64,000 bases of DNA from Spirodela intermedia. Taxonomy: Eukaryota > Streptophyta > Magnoliopsida > Alismatales > Araceae. Positions 1-10,935 of this stretch are shown here, in pieces. Position 1 is the first letter of the stretch; every line of letters begins with the position of its first letter. The position numbers and the translations under genes were made by a program. The notes under the pieces were generated by a model. That model was not told where the DNA came from and did no database searches. It saw nothing but the letters and a program-made list of their open reading frames with translations. Where the stretch lies: contig LR746272.1 of NCBI GenBank assembly GCA_902729315.2, positions 3,940,035 to 4,004,034 on the forward strand. The letters run 5' to 3'.

Positions 1-110
1 ATGGTGGGGTGCTGTGGTCAACGGTGGAGACAGTGAAGGGGGGGAAGTGGTGTGAGGCCTGACATGGTGCGCACATTCTTGACTTGGCTTGTCAGAATAA
101 AATGGGTTGT

Positions 111-116
111 TTTATT
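111..116 (-). terminator. Candidate polyadenylation signal of the zinc-ribbon gene
   Basis: TTTATT on the plus strand reads AATAAA on the minus strand, about 350 bases past the stop codon at 464. Position and hexamer fit a plant near-upstream element, but AT-rich DNA makes chance matches common. Confidence 0.25.
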
Positions 117-147
117 TCATGGGATGTTCTAATTGGGGCCATTGGCC

Positions 148-236
148 AGAGAGAGAGAGGAGAGAGGAGAGAGGAGAGAGGAGAGAGGAGAGAGGAGAGA
201 GGAGAGAGGAGAGAGGAGAGAGGAGAGAGAGAGAAA
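148..236. repeat. GGAGAGA-type microsatellite (7-bp period)
   Basis: A purine-only tract with a 7-base period (GGAGAGA) of roughly a dozen copies. It lies 3' of the stop codon of the minus-strand zinc-ribbon gene, so on that transcript it would appear as a pyrimidine tract in the 3' UTR or just downstream. The Arg/Glu-repeat peptides it opens in every frame are artefacts. Confidence 0.9.
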
Positions 237-463
237 GAGTCCCATGGCTTTTTTGCCAGGCCTATATTTCCCCGTCAGACATAATTTGGAAGCCAAACTC
301 CAGAAAAAAAAAGCCGCGCGCCACATCAGGCTCCGGTTCACCCACTGGTTTGAAACATCCTAGGAGCACCATGGCATCCGAGTCAAATCCTAAACGAGTC
401 AAACGGTCCGAAGCAACAGGAAAGCTCAGAACGAAGGCACTCCGTCCAGCAGGTTTGGTGGGT

Positions 464-3400
464 TCAATCGAACTGCTGTCTCAGGTGCATCTCGGTCTCG
501 CTCTTCCAGGTGGCGTGGCTCGACTGTCCCCTCATCCTCTTGCTCTTCTCCTTGTCCTTGATCGTGGAGCCCTTCCTCTCTCGCACTGCGCCTGGTTCTG
601 CCGGCGGCCTGTCTCCACATATCGGGCAGATCATCCCTCTCGAGTGCGTGTAGGTCTTTGGCACCCCGCATTGGATGCACATCCTGCATGCAGAGGAGCA
701 GAGAAAAAAAACAAAATATAAAAATATAAAAATATAAAAAATAAAAATCAATCGATCACCTCATCTCACTTTGAGCAGCCATTGGCGACTGCATGATTAT
801 CTACTCTACACACCCATTTGAGGAATGATTGGTCATCATTCATTTCTATATCCCGGTAATTTTTATATATTCAAAGCATGCGGCGCTGGACCAGCATGAA
901 AAAAATAAATCTTTGACCATGAGCGTGGTATATGGGTCACCTTAGAAGCTCTGCGGCGTCCTCTGGTTCAGGATTGGCGGCAGTGATGACCCTCTTGCCT
1001 TCGCCAGGGTTCACAATCCCAGGCCCTTCTTGTGGAGCCTGGCCGCCGTCAAGATCACTCCTCACTCTTTCCCGGATGCCAACAAGCTGCGGTTTGGCCT
1101 CCACAACGACGCCTGAGATCACAAGAATTCTATGAGGAGAGAGGTCTATAAAAGGCAAAGCGGCAAACGGATTGCAGTCCACCGCTGCCACCGCTTGATT
1201 ATTGCTATTACTTGCTGTGCTGCCGTGCTGAAGGAGGCGCAGTGGAAACCAAAAAAAAAAAGGTGCCCATGGAAAAAATGCGGGTTCACAAGAAAAATGA
1301 AATAATTAAGATGATCAAATGCTGCTTCATAGAGTTGACTTGAGTATGACTACTTTAGATTAAATAGCAATGATGTTGCAAGTGACCATCAGAGAAGTTG
1401 AACATTTTCCACCGGGAGTCTTCTTGATCTTCCTTGTTGAAGCTAGGATGACTTGATCTTCCCCCCTGGTGTTAACAAAATCCTAGGGCTCCCCATCAGG
1501 AACAAATTCTTTATCAAGATCTATAACGAGAGACAAGACTTCACCAAGATCAGGAAAAAATGCTTTAACAAGAGGCGAGACTTCACATGAAGATTTACGC
1601 TCCTGTCAGATAAATCCTTCCTTGCTCTTCGTGGAGCCCCCCAGGAAAAATCCATAAGAATAGCTCAGGATTCCCTGCCTTCTTATAACCATGATCAGGG
1701 ATTCGTTTTGGAAAGGAACATGGAAATGAAGATCGTAACACCAGAAAATAATTCGTGATTCTGTTTCTTTATTTGATTCTATTCCTTCACATCGATGCTG
1801 AGGTTAGGCACCTATTTTCCTTCAGGTCACTATTAGCTCAGTTCCCTCTTAAGAAAGGGCTAAGAAGGATATCTAGTAGACAAGACAGGAATTGTGGCTA
1901 TGGAGCTGCTGAGAAGCACTCACTCCTTTTTGTGAGGATATTTCCCTATATTTCTTTTGACATGTATTTATTGCTACAGTGATGATCTAGATGTGTGTAT
2001 TGAATGGGCATGAAATTTTCGGCCCATTTTATCCTTTGAATTATTTTATTACCGTACTAATAGAAAAATCATTCTTCAACAAGGTTCAAAGATTGCCTAT
2101 AGGGACGTTGTGATGCTTTGGATAAAAAGAGTTTTTCAAATATGAATATAAATATAAAGATAAATAATTCATGTCGGCTAACATGTTCGCGAAAATAATT
2201 AATTTAATAGTAATTTCATTATTAAATTCGTAAAAAACATTATGACAAAAAGTGATTTGAAAATTTATATAAATACGATGTACTATAATGAATATAAAGA
2301 AGCATAAATAATGTTGACCAAAAAACCATTGAAACATTTTTTCAAATGATTCGTGCTTTAGTCCCTAATTGAAGCACTGAAATGGGAAAGTGGTCGGAAC
2401 AAGTTCCATTTCCTATGCTTTTTAGATCTAACTAATCTTATACAGCCCAAGGTTTGATCATTCCAGAGACTGCTAAATTTTTCTTGGCATCATTTGCTCT
2501 GCCTTTCTTCTTTTCACTAAAATTTGGCCTCAACTCATCTTATTTCGTTTATAGAACTTCTAAATTTTCACTTCCCATATAAGACATGATTACCAGTCTA
2601 TTTAACTGAATGATCTTACCTGACCCATATTGTTGTGGGCGGCATGAATGGAGAGTGTTAAAAGGAGTATCTTGTAACTTTCTGCAAGACAGATTACTGA
2701 TTTGAGAGACCAATATACTTCAACTCTGTTGATGCCACTGATGAGTGCTTCAAGCCATTTAAGCCATTGATGCCTCCTTCAGACAAGCTGGGGCATCTTC
2801 ATGTCTTGCCCCTAGAGGGTCACTAAATAATTTCAAGATAAAATGCCTCGGATTCTGACTGCAGGCCTTGTACTATAAAGACTGAAGCCCAGCTAAGTAG
2901 ATTTCTCATTCCAATCCAGTAAATCAATATATCATCCCTTTCATTATCTTCTAATTAGAAAACCTCGTCAACGCTTATCAGTCCCTCCATGTACCCAAAG
3001 GGGTTGGCTTTAGCCCCATCAGGTGTCGCTGGAACTAGAAGATCATCAAAGAACATCATTATTTTTCAAATATTAACATTTTTACGAGAAAAGGAACCTC
3101 AACTCTCGTGTTCACCCTCATTTCTAAATTTATTATTTACCACTTTCCATTAAATTGGTTAATTACATAATTTTCTCCATTGTGTATGATATAAAACTTA
3201 TCTTCGTGTTAGATTTATATGAAGATCCCGCACTGAAAAATTTCTGCCTGCTCTGGTCCTCTGGGGTTGATATTCACCGAATTCCCATCAATTTTGATTA
3301 CTCTCGTTGTTCCTTTCCCAATATTCCAAGGTCAGATTGTTTTGCGTTAACATGACACCATTCAATACGAATAAATACGGTTTTTCTACCTAAATTTCCT

Positions 3401-4050
3401 TAGATGAAAAGCCGTCCAAAATCTGAAAGGTTCTGTGGTTTTCACTTAGATTTCCATACTCTTAATGTGTTCGAAAACTTGGACTCGAGTCATCTTCTCA
3501 ATCATAATGAAGAACCACAGTATCTCTACCGAGTAATGAGTAGCCAGATCTGTGAGTATAGTGCTCGTGCTTACCTGCTGGGAGATCCTTCTCTCTTCTG
3601 AGCTTTCGACCTACATGGCCCCGTCTGCCGGTTTCCCTATGTGGATCCCTCGGTTCCGCCGAAAGCGCCTCCACGGAGTTATTGAGGAAATCCGGCGGCC
3701 CGGAAACCTCCAGAAAGCAAAACCCGAGAAAAGAAGACTAGGGTCAATAAAACTCTCGCGGACTACTCCCCGCTCGGAAAATAGACAGAGATAACGGGAG
3801 CTACCTCGGAGAAGACGTCTAGGGCGGAAGGAAGCAAGGAATTGGATGGGAGACTCGGGGAGCCGTAGGGAAAGTTCGAAACCCCCGCAGCGCTCCGGTT
3901 CTTCCTCGGAGGGACGTGTTCCCCTTTCTCATCGCTAAGAGAGGAAGGCGCGCCTCTCCCTTCCTCTTCCGACGACTGAAAACCCTCTTCCTGCTCCTCC
4001 GCCGGCTCCTCCTCGGCTGAAGAGTAGCCCTGCAACAGCGTCAGGCTCAT
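464..4050 (-). CDS. Conserved plant protein of unknown function with C-terminal CxxC...CxxC zinc-ribbon-like motif (four exons)
   Basis: I assembled four exons on the minus strand: 4050-3805, 3707-3575, 1112-941 and 683-464. Every junction is GT-AG (GAG|GTAGCT, CAG|GTAAGC and AAG|GTGACC donors; CTGGAG, TCTCAG and TGCAG acceptors) and the reading phase is kept throughout, giving about 256 residues. The start is the ATG at 4050 (MSLTLLQGYSSAEEE). Residues 1-82 are acidic and Ser/Glu-rich; residues 83-126 are basic; a conserved-looking stretch (AGVVVEAKPQLVGIRERVRS) spans the exon 2/3 junction. Cys186, Cys189, Cys203 and Cys206 form CxxC-x13-CxxC around GVPKTYTHSRGMICP, which suggests one zinc site. 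A Lys/Arg-rich tail ends at the stop. The layout resembles a conserved uncharacterised plant family, but I cannot name it. The motif suggests zinc binding and perhaps a nuclear role; that is inference. Intron 2 is long (2462 bp). Confidence in exons 3 and 4 is highest; the exon 2 acceptor is the least certain junction. Confidence 0.8.
1113..3574 (-). other. Intron 2 of the zinc-ribbon gene (2462 bp)
   Basis: AT-rich sequence between the GTAAGC donor at 3574 and the TCTCAG acceptor ending at 1113. Short open frames inside it (for example 1755-1982) show no recognisable domain. I see no clear mobile element here. Confidence 0.65.
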
Positions 4051-5340
4051 CGCCCTCCCTCTCCCTTACGGGGTGCTCTTCCCTTCCTTCAGGAGGACAG
4101 AAAGTAGTGGAAGCGTCGAAAATAAATGAGTTATTGTACACAAAAGCACACAAAAGAAATCATGAACAATTCTAACAAAAAGTAATTTTATTTGCATTAG
4201 TACTCCTATTTTGCACTAATACGATATCATTGTAATGATTGTAATGATTTCTCGCATATAATCCTCATTTATCACACATGGTATTAAGGAAGGACCCGAT
4301 GATCATGCCAACTGTCTAGAAGGGTGAGCAGACTTAATGTTGTGAATTAATCAAGTAATCTTCAAAGTTTAATGTTTATAATATGGATTGTTATATTTTT
4401 TTGGTCTTTACTCTAGAACAACTTCTAAAGATGCAGTAGAAATCAACAATTAGCTCAATTAATCAATAAGAATACTTAACCTAATATACATACAATTCTA
4501 ATATATTATCTAATTAAGTTGATTACAATTACATTGAATAAGTCATTGTGAGGCAAAAAGTTTGATTATAATAATGTAATCAAGACAAGTAGGTTAATGC
4601 ACGCATAATTTTATAATTCATCTCATGGCTTATGCCCACCATCCTAACTGATCATGATTCTTTAGGATTTCACTGACATCTGCAAGTATTATATTTAGAT
4701 ACTTATAGACAATGTTGAATACTTCTTGTGCGATTACATTACAGATAACACTTTCATTCTCGAGAAACTAGCAATTGACTTGTTGATGTGATAAACACCC
4801 ATCATATAGTTTTTGATGATATTATCACTCTTCCATTGACCTTGTGGCTTTGGTTCACCATACACAACTCAAGACAAGCACAAATAACTACATAATTTAA
4901 CCAACAAGATTACTTGGTGAAGTACAAGATTATATGACTTAGGTAATTAAATCAAACAAAGTTGTCACAAATTTATTTTATGAAGAATAGTAGTTGTAAA
5001 TCTAGTTGGGGATAATCTTTAGAGTAAGTGTTGATTGAGATATTTCTTTTGAATTGTTATGTTAGCATCAATCTATAGTGGTATAGCTTAATCATGTAGT
5101 ACCTTATTTGTCACATCATCTAAAGTTTGCCTAAATTAGATCAAGGCTTTATTGTATTCAACAATATATGATCTTTCTTTGATTTCTTGGGCATTTCAAA
5201 TCTTTCAAAATTTAACAAACTTGAACATCCTAAACAATAGTAGTTATTCTCATAATTTGATGTGGCTAGTATATACATTAAGAGTTAGCTTCAAAAATGT
5301 TTTTTTAATATTTTATATTATTCTAGAGCTATTTCTGTGA
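4051..5340. other. AT-rich intergenic sequence upstream of the zinc-ribbon gene
   Basis: No coding signal seen. The first 100-150 bases above 4050 are GC-richer and would be the 5' UTR or promoter of the minus-strand gene; the rest is AT-rich without recognisable domains. Confidence 0.5.
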
Positions 5341-5344
5341 ATTA

Positions 5345-6790
5345 AAATTATAGTGGTTTGACATAATCTTACTTGGTACGACAAAATTTTATAGATCAAC
5401 ACAATAGCACAAGATCATGTGGGTTGACACATACATTGACTTGACTAAGTTGGCACACTAAGTTCTAATACATTTAGAACACAAACATTTTTCTTCGTCC
5501 TTTACCGATCTACTTTCTAACAATCTCTTCCATTGGTTTTTATTGTTTTCTCCTAGAAAACTATAGTTGAAATTTATTTGATTAGTAATCCCATCTCACA
5601 TTATAAATTTCATAGGTCTATCTCCCTATGGTAGACACCAAGCCATTTGCTTGCTTATCTTCTCATATTATAACTATTCTAAGAGTGACTTCATGTATAA
5701 AATGAAGTTCTAAGCGCTTATAGTGATATTCAAATGCTTAGAGGTAACTTCTTTATGATGTGAAATCATAATGTACACCAAGAGAAATCAATAATACCAC
5801 AAAGGTAAAAAAAAAAAGAGAGTCAATAAGGCTATGATGGGACCTTCAATAGTGAAATGCTTATGTCGTTCTATGCATAATACCCTTCCTCATAACCTTG
5901 AAATAACTTAGTTGCCCTCCCCTCACTAGTCCTTGTAATAGGTGCTCGGTCTTTTCCTAATTCTGAAGTAAGATAAACTCATTGAGAGCCTATCATTACT
6001 CCCTTTTATGAGGGTCACATTGTCAAAGTGGCTCCCACGTGGCTTCAAAGTAAACAAGTTGTCCCATTGAACCAATACTTCTAGTTCATTGGTTGATAGA
6101 TGAATTCTAATGACTCACCAAGGCTTGACAACCCAATTTAGCTCTACGTATAATATTGGAGGAAGTGGCTGATTGTGGTAATTAGGTATGAGTGCCTTTA
6201 TTAGTCATGATACATGAAATATTATGTGAATTATCAGAGAAAAAGGAACATGTAGCCTATAGGCAGTTGCTCCAATCATTTAAATGACATGATAAGGGCC
6301 AGAATATCAAGAGATGTTGTAAGGTCATAACTTCAGATAACCAAGGTCTCTCATATCATATTGTGCCTCTTACTATTTTCTGTTTAATGGTACATTCATT
6401 TTTGATTGAGACTGAGTCAAGTGCTGTTTCAATAGATCCAAAATCTCATCTCGTTCTTGTAACTATCTTCCCACAGGTTCTGCATTTGTAGTTTGAATGC
6501 CAAAACAAACAAATGTTTGGGGTCTTGGCCATAAACTATCTTAAAGAGGGTCATGTTTGTAGAAGCTTGAAAGGTAGTGTCATACCAATATTTGCTTATG
6601 GAAGTCAAATACTCTACCTCTTTGACTTGTTAGAAGAGAAATCAAAAAAATCCTTAAACAATAGTTTATTATCTTAATTTTTTGCCAATCTTAGTGTGCC
6701 AATCTCATGTGTTGAGCTTCTATGTTGACTAATAGACTCTTGTGTTGACTCTTTGTGTCAACCCACTATAATTGAGATTCAAAAAAGTAG
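5345..6790. repeat. Inverted repeat arms (5345-5465 and 6670-6790) flanking retroelement debris
   Basis: The stretch 5345-5465 (AATTATAGTGG...TTGACACA...TTGGCACACTAAG) matches the reverse complement of about 6670-6790. Both arms are TTGAC/CAAC-rich, as expected for decayed LTR pieces in opposite orientation. The pair brackets the chromovirus remnant at 5.93-6.62 kb. Similarity was judged by eye, so the arm limits are approximate. Confidence 0.5.
5930..6620 (-). pseudogene. Degenerate Ty3/gypsy chromovirus pol 3' end (integrase C-terminus plus chromodomain-like remnant)
   Basis: Reading the minus strand from about 6615 downward gives peptides such as YWYDTTFQASTNMTLFKIVYG, the usual W-YNT-(F/Y)-H-S/T-MTPF-ALYG segment of Ty3/gypsy integrases. 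After frameshifts and stops come pieces matching the L-L-HL-AQ-RMK segment, the GD-VYLKLRPY GPF segment, and near 6120-6050 a LEVLVQWDNL piece like the chromodomain 'LVQW-GLP-EEATWE' motif. Several stops and frame changes make it non-functional. The family assignment rests on remembered consensus motifs. Confidence 0.6.
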
Positions 6791-6819
6791 TTTAAAATTG
6801 ATTAAAAATACTAAAACAC

Positions 6820-8541
6820 CATAGGAAACCAATTCACCCCCCTCTTAGTATACTTGCTAGCTTGTTCGGGAACCAACACTATTGTCATGTAATAATTGTA
6901 GGATATGTTATGGTATCATGAATAATATAGAAGAAATGGTTGAATTACACTTCTCAAGATTTATAATTTTTTTTACAATATTTTTATATTTATATGCATA
7001 AGATTTATAATAGTTTGTTTTATTAAATGTATTATGCTATCTAAGTATCATCTCTTTTGGTTCTATTAATTCTTTAGTGAGATTACATTGAACTTAATGG
7101 CTTCAATTAGGTTTCATTGGATTTACCAGCTCCAACCTATTTAGTCATTTAAGCAAGAAACCATCTTCCAAATTCATGGCTCCATGGAGCTAAATAGAGG
7201 AGCGTCAAGCTACTCTCTTCTATATTTATATTTCTAGGGGGCCAAAACTGCATTAATATATTGCTGATTCCTTTTGGATTGGGGGCTCTACTCAAATAAA
7301 TTACTTTTTTGTTAAACTCATATGGTTGTGAACGAGTTACCATTCTTTGACATTTTAGTTCAAGATCTTTTGCAGGCTTCAATTTCATTGACTAGTGTGG
7401 AAGGTCTCACAAGAAGGAGACTTTGATGACTTGACTAATATTCTTTCTTTCCAGCGCCCAAGTATTTGCATGATTATACTTGTGACATTGACATTGATTG
7501 AAAAACTATCAAACTATTTGAAGTGTACAAGGACTATTTTACCCTTGTGTAAATTTTGTTTGATTTAAGACCCATTTCCATCTATAATGATTTAGATCAA
7601 GAGGAGAGAATGTTGTTTGTGCTTCACTAATTCTTTGGAGTATTTGTAAATTGGGCCATGTTCAAAGCCTAATTTATCTTTGGGTATATCTTGATTTTTG
7701 TAGGGTTCAAAGAAAATTTTATTGAATAAGTTAGATGATTTCTCCAGACAAGCCTTAATCCATCCAAAGCAGGCTTGATGTCGGCATAATGGCCAGCACT
7801 CCTAAATCTTATTTGATATTATACATGTAACATTAAGATATTATTTTGATGACTTCGTAATTAGGAATTAACCAATGATGCTGTGAAAATTGGGTGGGTG
7901 AAAGGTTTGTCAAGGTCATGCCCAAAACCCTGTGAAAGTCTATGTTATGACTTTGCCTTCAAATGATATCTGTACTTGGGCATGGTTTAAAGAAAAAAAA
8001 GGAAAATGGATTGGACGTGAAAATGGGGAGGACTTTGGATGAGTACTGGGCCTAGTCAACGTATTTTTTTCGTGATAAATCAGATTTTAATGGTTAAAAT
8101 TGGGAAAAATGGGTGATTATGCAATTATATACTCATTTTTAATATCAGAAATTGCTTGACCGTTGGATGATTTTCAACGGATGACTCGAGAAACGATGTT
8201 CGGTACAACATAGGGAGCGTTGATTTATCTTCCCCTATGAATTTCTCCGGCCACGTTCGGTAGTCTCCTGCGGCGGACTCTGCTTCCATCAGGCTGCAAC
8301 TCCGACGATCCAACCGGCGACCGCCGGGGTTGGATCTACCTTACGGCGGGAGCTACGCGGGTATCGGGTCGGGGGCCGTCTCCGGCGAGATTCCGCCGTC
8401 ACCTCTCTGCTGCGTTACCTATGCTTCGGATCTCGGGCTGCGTTGAAGGTGGGGGATCTAGAGGATGTGCTCGGATTCCATTCCGCTTCCATTAACTGCC
8501 GGCGGTAGACGGGAACAGATGCCTGTCTGCGAGATTCTGGT
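6820..8541. other. Intergenic sequence and 5' flank of the PPR gene
   Basis: AT-rich up to about 8150. Near 6830-6880 there is AATTCACCCCCCTCTTAG followed by a CCAACA-type boundary, a pattern often found at the end of copia LTRs, so a decayed LTR is possible. A minus-strand open frame at 7149-7388 has no recognisable domain. From about 8200 the base composition becomes GC-rich, marking the promoter/5' UTR of the PPR gene. Confidence 0.4.
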
Positions 8542-10935
8542 ATGCTCCCAAGTCGCGGAAGGGTCTCGCTTTGCAGACTCGCCATCCCCCTCTTCCATCA
8601 CGGGAGCCAGAGCTTGTCTTGTTCGTCGTCTCCGGCCGCCTCGGCCCTCACCCTCCAGCGCCTCCTCTCCAAGCATCTCACCAGCTTTACCGATCTCGGC
8701 CGGGCCCATTCCCTCGTCATCACCTCCGGCCACTCCTCCAACCCCTTCCTAGCCGCCAAGCTCATCTCCCTTTATGCAGACTTCCGCCGCGCCGATCTCT
8801 CCACTGGGGTCTTCTCGGCGGCCATCGCGCGCCAGCCAGTGGACACCTTCCTGTGGAACTCCATCATCAAGTCCCACTTCTCCAATGGCAACTTCCGTCC
8901 TGCTCTCCACCTGTATTGCCAGATGCTCGCACAGGGAGCGCGGCCGAACCACTTCACCATCCCGCTGGTAGCCTCGGCCTGCGCAGAGCTGCTGGAGCTC
9001 GCCGGGGGGTCTTGCGTCCACGGCGCTTCCCTCAAGTCCGGTTTGCTCGGATTGGGCTCCGCCGGCGTGGGCTCTGCTCTAGTGTACATGTACTCAAAGA
9101 GCCAGGCCATTGGGGACGCGCTGAGGTTGTTCGGGGAAATGCCGGAGAAGGACGTGATCTCTTGGACTGCCATCATAGTCGGATGCGCTATGAATGGGGA
9201 TCCCGAGCTGGCCTTGGTTTGTCTCAGAGACATGCACGGCGGAGGCGCGAGGCCGAATTCTCGGACCCTCGAGGTCGGCCTGAAGGCCTGTGGGAGCCTG
9301 GAGGCCCTGCTGGAGGGGAGCTGCCTGCAGGGGCTGGCAGTGAAGAGCGGTTCATGGTGCTGCCATTCTGTGAGATCCTCCATGCTCTCGCTCTATTCCA
9401 AGTGCGGAAGCTTGGACGACGCCTGCGTCGTCTTCGAGGAGTTACCCACGAAAGATCTCATCTCCTGGACCGAAATCCTCGGCAAGTACGCCAGAATGGG
9501 CCTTGTTGCCGAATGCTCGAGGCTCTTCTGCGCGATGGTGGCCGACGGCGTGCACCCCGACGGTGTCTCCGTCAGCTGCCTGCTCAGCGCGTTCGCCACC
9601 TGCGGCAGCATCCGCGCAGGAGGAGCTCTCCATGGGTTCCTCCTGAGGAAGGACCTTCTCTCAGAGAAGCTGGTTGTGAGGTCCCTTTTGGAAATGTACT
9701 GCAGGCTCAGGCGGCCCACCGGGGCCAGGGCCGTCTTCGACATGATCGAAGAGAAGGACGAGGAGTCGTGGGCGCGGATGCTCTCTGGCTTGTGGAAGAT
9801 GGAATCGAGCGCCGAGTGCCTGAATCTGTTCAGAGACATGCAGTTCCTGGAGCCTGGTATCGAAGCCAGCGCCGACTGCGTCGTCCCGGCGATCTCCTCC
9901 TGCTCTCAATTGCAGGACAAGCGCTCGGGGCTCGCTCTCCACTGTTTCTGCGTCAAGAAGAAGCTCGATGAAGAGATCTCTGTGATGAATTCTCTAGTGG
10001 GCATGTATGGTAGGGGCCCGAAGGCGGACTACTCCCGGCGGATATTCGATCTGATGGGGAGGAGGAGAGATGTAGTCACATGGAACACCCTGATGACGGC
10101 GCGCGCCCGCGCGGGGCGCTCTAGCGAAGCCCTCGAGCTGTTCGATCAGATGCTCTCCGAGGATGTGGAGCCGAGCCCGGCGACTCTGGTCATCGTTCTC
10201 TCGGCTTGTTCCGACGCGGCGGCGCTGCGCTGGGGCGAGTTGGCGCATGGCTACATCAGAGAGAAGGGTCTGGAGTGCGACGCCTCCCTCTCCACTACTC
10301 TGATCGACATGTACGCCAAGTGCGGGCGGCTCGATGAGGCCAGAAATGTCTTCGATTCAATGGGCGAGAGGGACGCGGTCGCGTGGAATGCCATGATCTC
10401 CGCTTACGGAGGCCACGGTCGCGCGGAGGAAGCCCTGCAGGTGTTCGAAGAAATGGGGAGGGCTGGTGTGAGCCCGAACGAGGTCACCTTCATTGCTGCT
10501 CTCTCGGCGTGCAGCCGCGCGGGTATGGTCGAGCAGGGCCGGCGGGTCTTCGGCAGCATGGGAGACCATTCAGTGGCGCCCACGAGCAAACATTACGCCT
10601 GCATGGTGGATCTCCTCGGCCGGTCGGGCCGGCTCGAGGAGGCCGAAGCCATGGCCTTCACCGTGCCGGCCGCGCCCGACAGCGGCGTGTGGGGGGCCCT
10701 GCTCGGCGCCTGCCGGCTGCACGGTAACGTCGAGATGGGCGAGCGGGCTGGGAAGAAGGCGCTGGAGCTGGAGCCCGAGAACGACGGGTACTACATGGTG
10801 CTCTCTAATTTGTACAACTCTGTGGGGAGGAAGGCCGACGCGATCGAGCTGAGGGAGGCGATGGTGAGCCGGGGTGTGAGGAAGAGTGCCGGTTGGAGCA
10901 TGGCTGAGCTCGACGGCGTTGTGGAAGAGAGCTGA
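8542..10935 (+). CDS. PLS-class pentatricopeptide repeat protein with E-type C-terminus (At4g39952-like)
   Basis: This is an intronless 797-codon frame, GC-rich against its AT-rich flanks. The N-terminus (about residues 1-35) is Arg/Ser-rich and poor in acidic residues, as in organelle targeting peptides. PPR-type units recur with the W-(N/T)-x-(I/L)-(I/M) signature: near residues 105 (FLWNSIIKSHF), 206 (ISWTAII), 307 (ISWTEIL), 409 (SWARML), 512 (VTWNTLM) and 613 (VAWNAMI), alternating with L-motifs such as (L/M)YSKCG and MYAKCGRLDEA. From about residue 713 (GVWGALLGACRLHGN, then NDGYYMVLSNLYNSVGRKADA and a final GWSMAELDG) it matches an E domain. It stops there, with no DYW deaminase domain. 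The whole resembles At4g39952 from memory. Such proteins bind organellar RNA and often support C-to-U editing by recruiting a DYW partner; that role and mitochondrial location are inferred. Confidence 0.93.
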   Translation: MLPSRGRVSLCRLAIPLFHHGSQSLSCSSSPAASALTLQRLLSKHLTSFTDLGRAHSLVITSGHSSNPFLAAKLISLYADFRRADLSTGVFSAAIARQPVDTFLWNSIIKSHFSNGNFRPALHLYCQMLAQGARPNHFTIPLVASACAELLELAGGSCVHGASLKSGLLGLGSAGVGSALVYMYSKSQAIGDALRLFGEMPEKDVISWTAIIVGCAMNGDPELALVCLRDMHGGGARPNSRTLEVGLKACGSLEALLEGSCLQGLAVKSGSWCCHSVRSSMLSLYSKCGSLDDACVVFEELPTKDLISWTEILGKYARMGLVAECSRLFCAMVADGVHPDGVSVSCLLSAFATCGSIRAGGALHGFLLRKDLLSEKLVVRSLLEMYCRLRRPTGARAVFDMIEEKDEESWARMLSGLWKMESSAECLNLFRDMQFLEPGIEASADCVVPAISSCSQLQDKRSGLALHCFCVKKKLDEEISVMNSLVGMYGRGPKADYSRRIFDLMGRRRDVVTWNTLMTARARAGRSSEALELFDQMLSEDVEPSPATLVIVLSACSDAAALRWGELAHGYIREKGLECDASLSTTLIDMYAKCGRLDEARNVFDSMGERDAVAWNAMISAYGGHGRAEEALQVFEEMGRAGVSPNEVTFIAALSACSRAGMVEQGRRVFGSMGDHSVAPTSKHYACMVDLLGRSGRLEEAEAMAFTVPAAPDSGVWGALLGACRLHGNVEMGERAGKKALELEPENDGYYMVLSNLYNSVGRKADAIELREAMVSRGVRKSAGWSMAELDGVVEES

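Noticed and set aside
84-363. Arg/Glu-repeat proteins over the GGAGAGA tract
   Set aside because: They are open in every frame only because the microsatellite lacks stop codons.
937-1191. A separate small protein starting at the ATG at 1191
   Set aside because: A good acceptor (TCTCAG at 1113) and the phase match to the exon at 3707-3575 show that the first part of this frame (MAAVDCNPF...) is intron sequence.
8571-9971. A 466-codon frame overlapping the PPR gene
   Set aside because: An out-of-frame shadow (Arg/Pro/Leu-rich) of the clear PPR frame.
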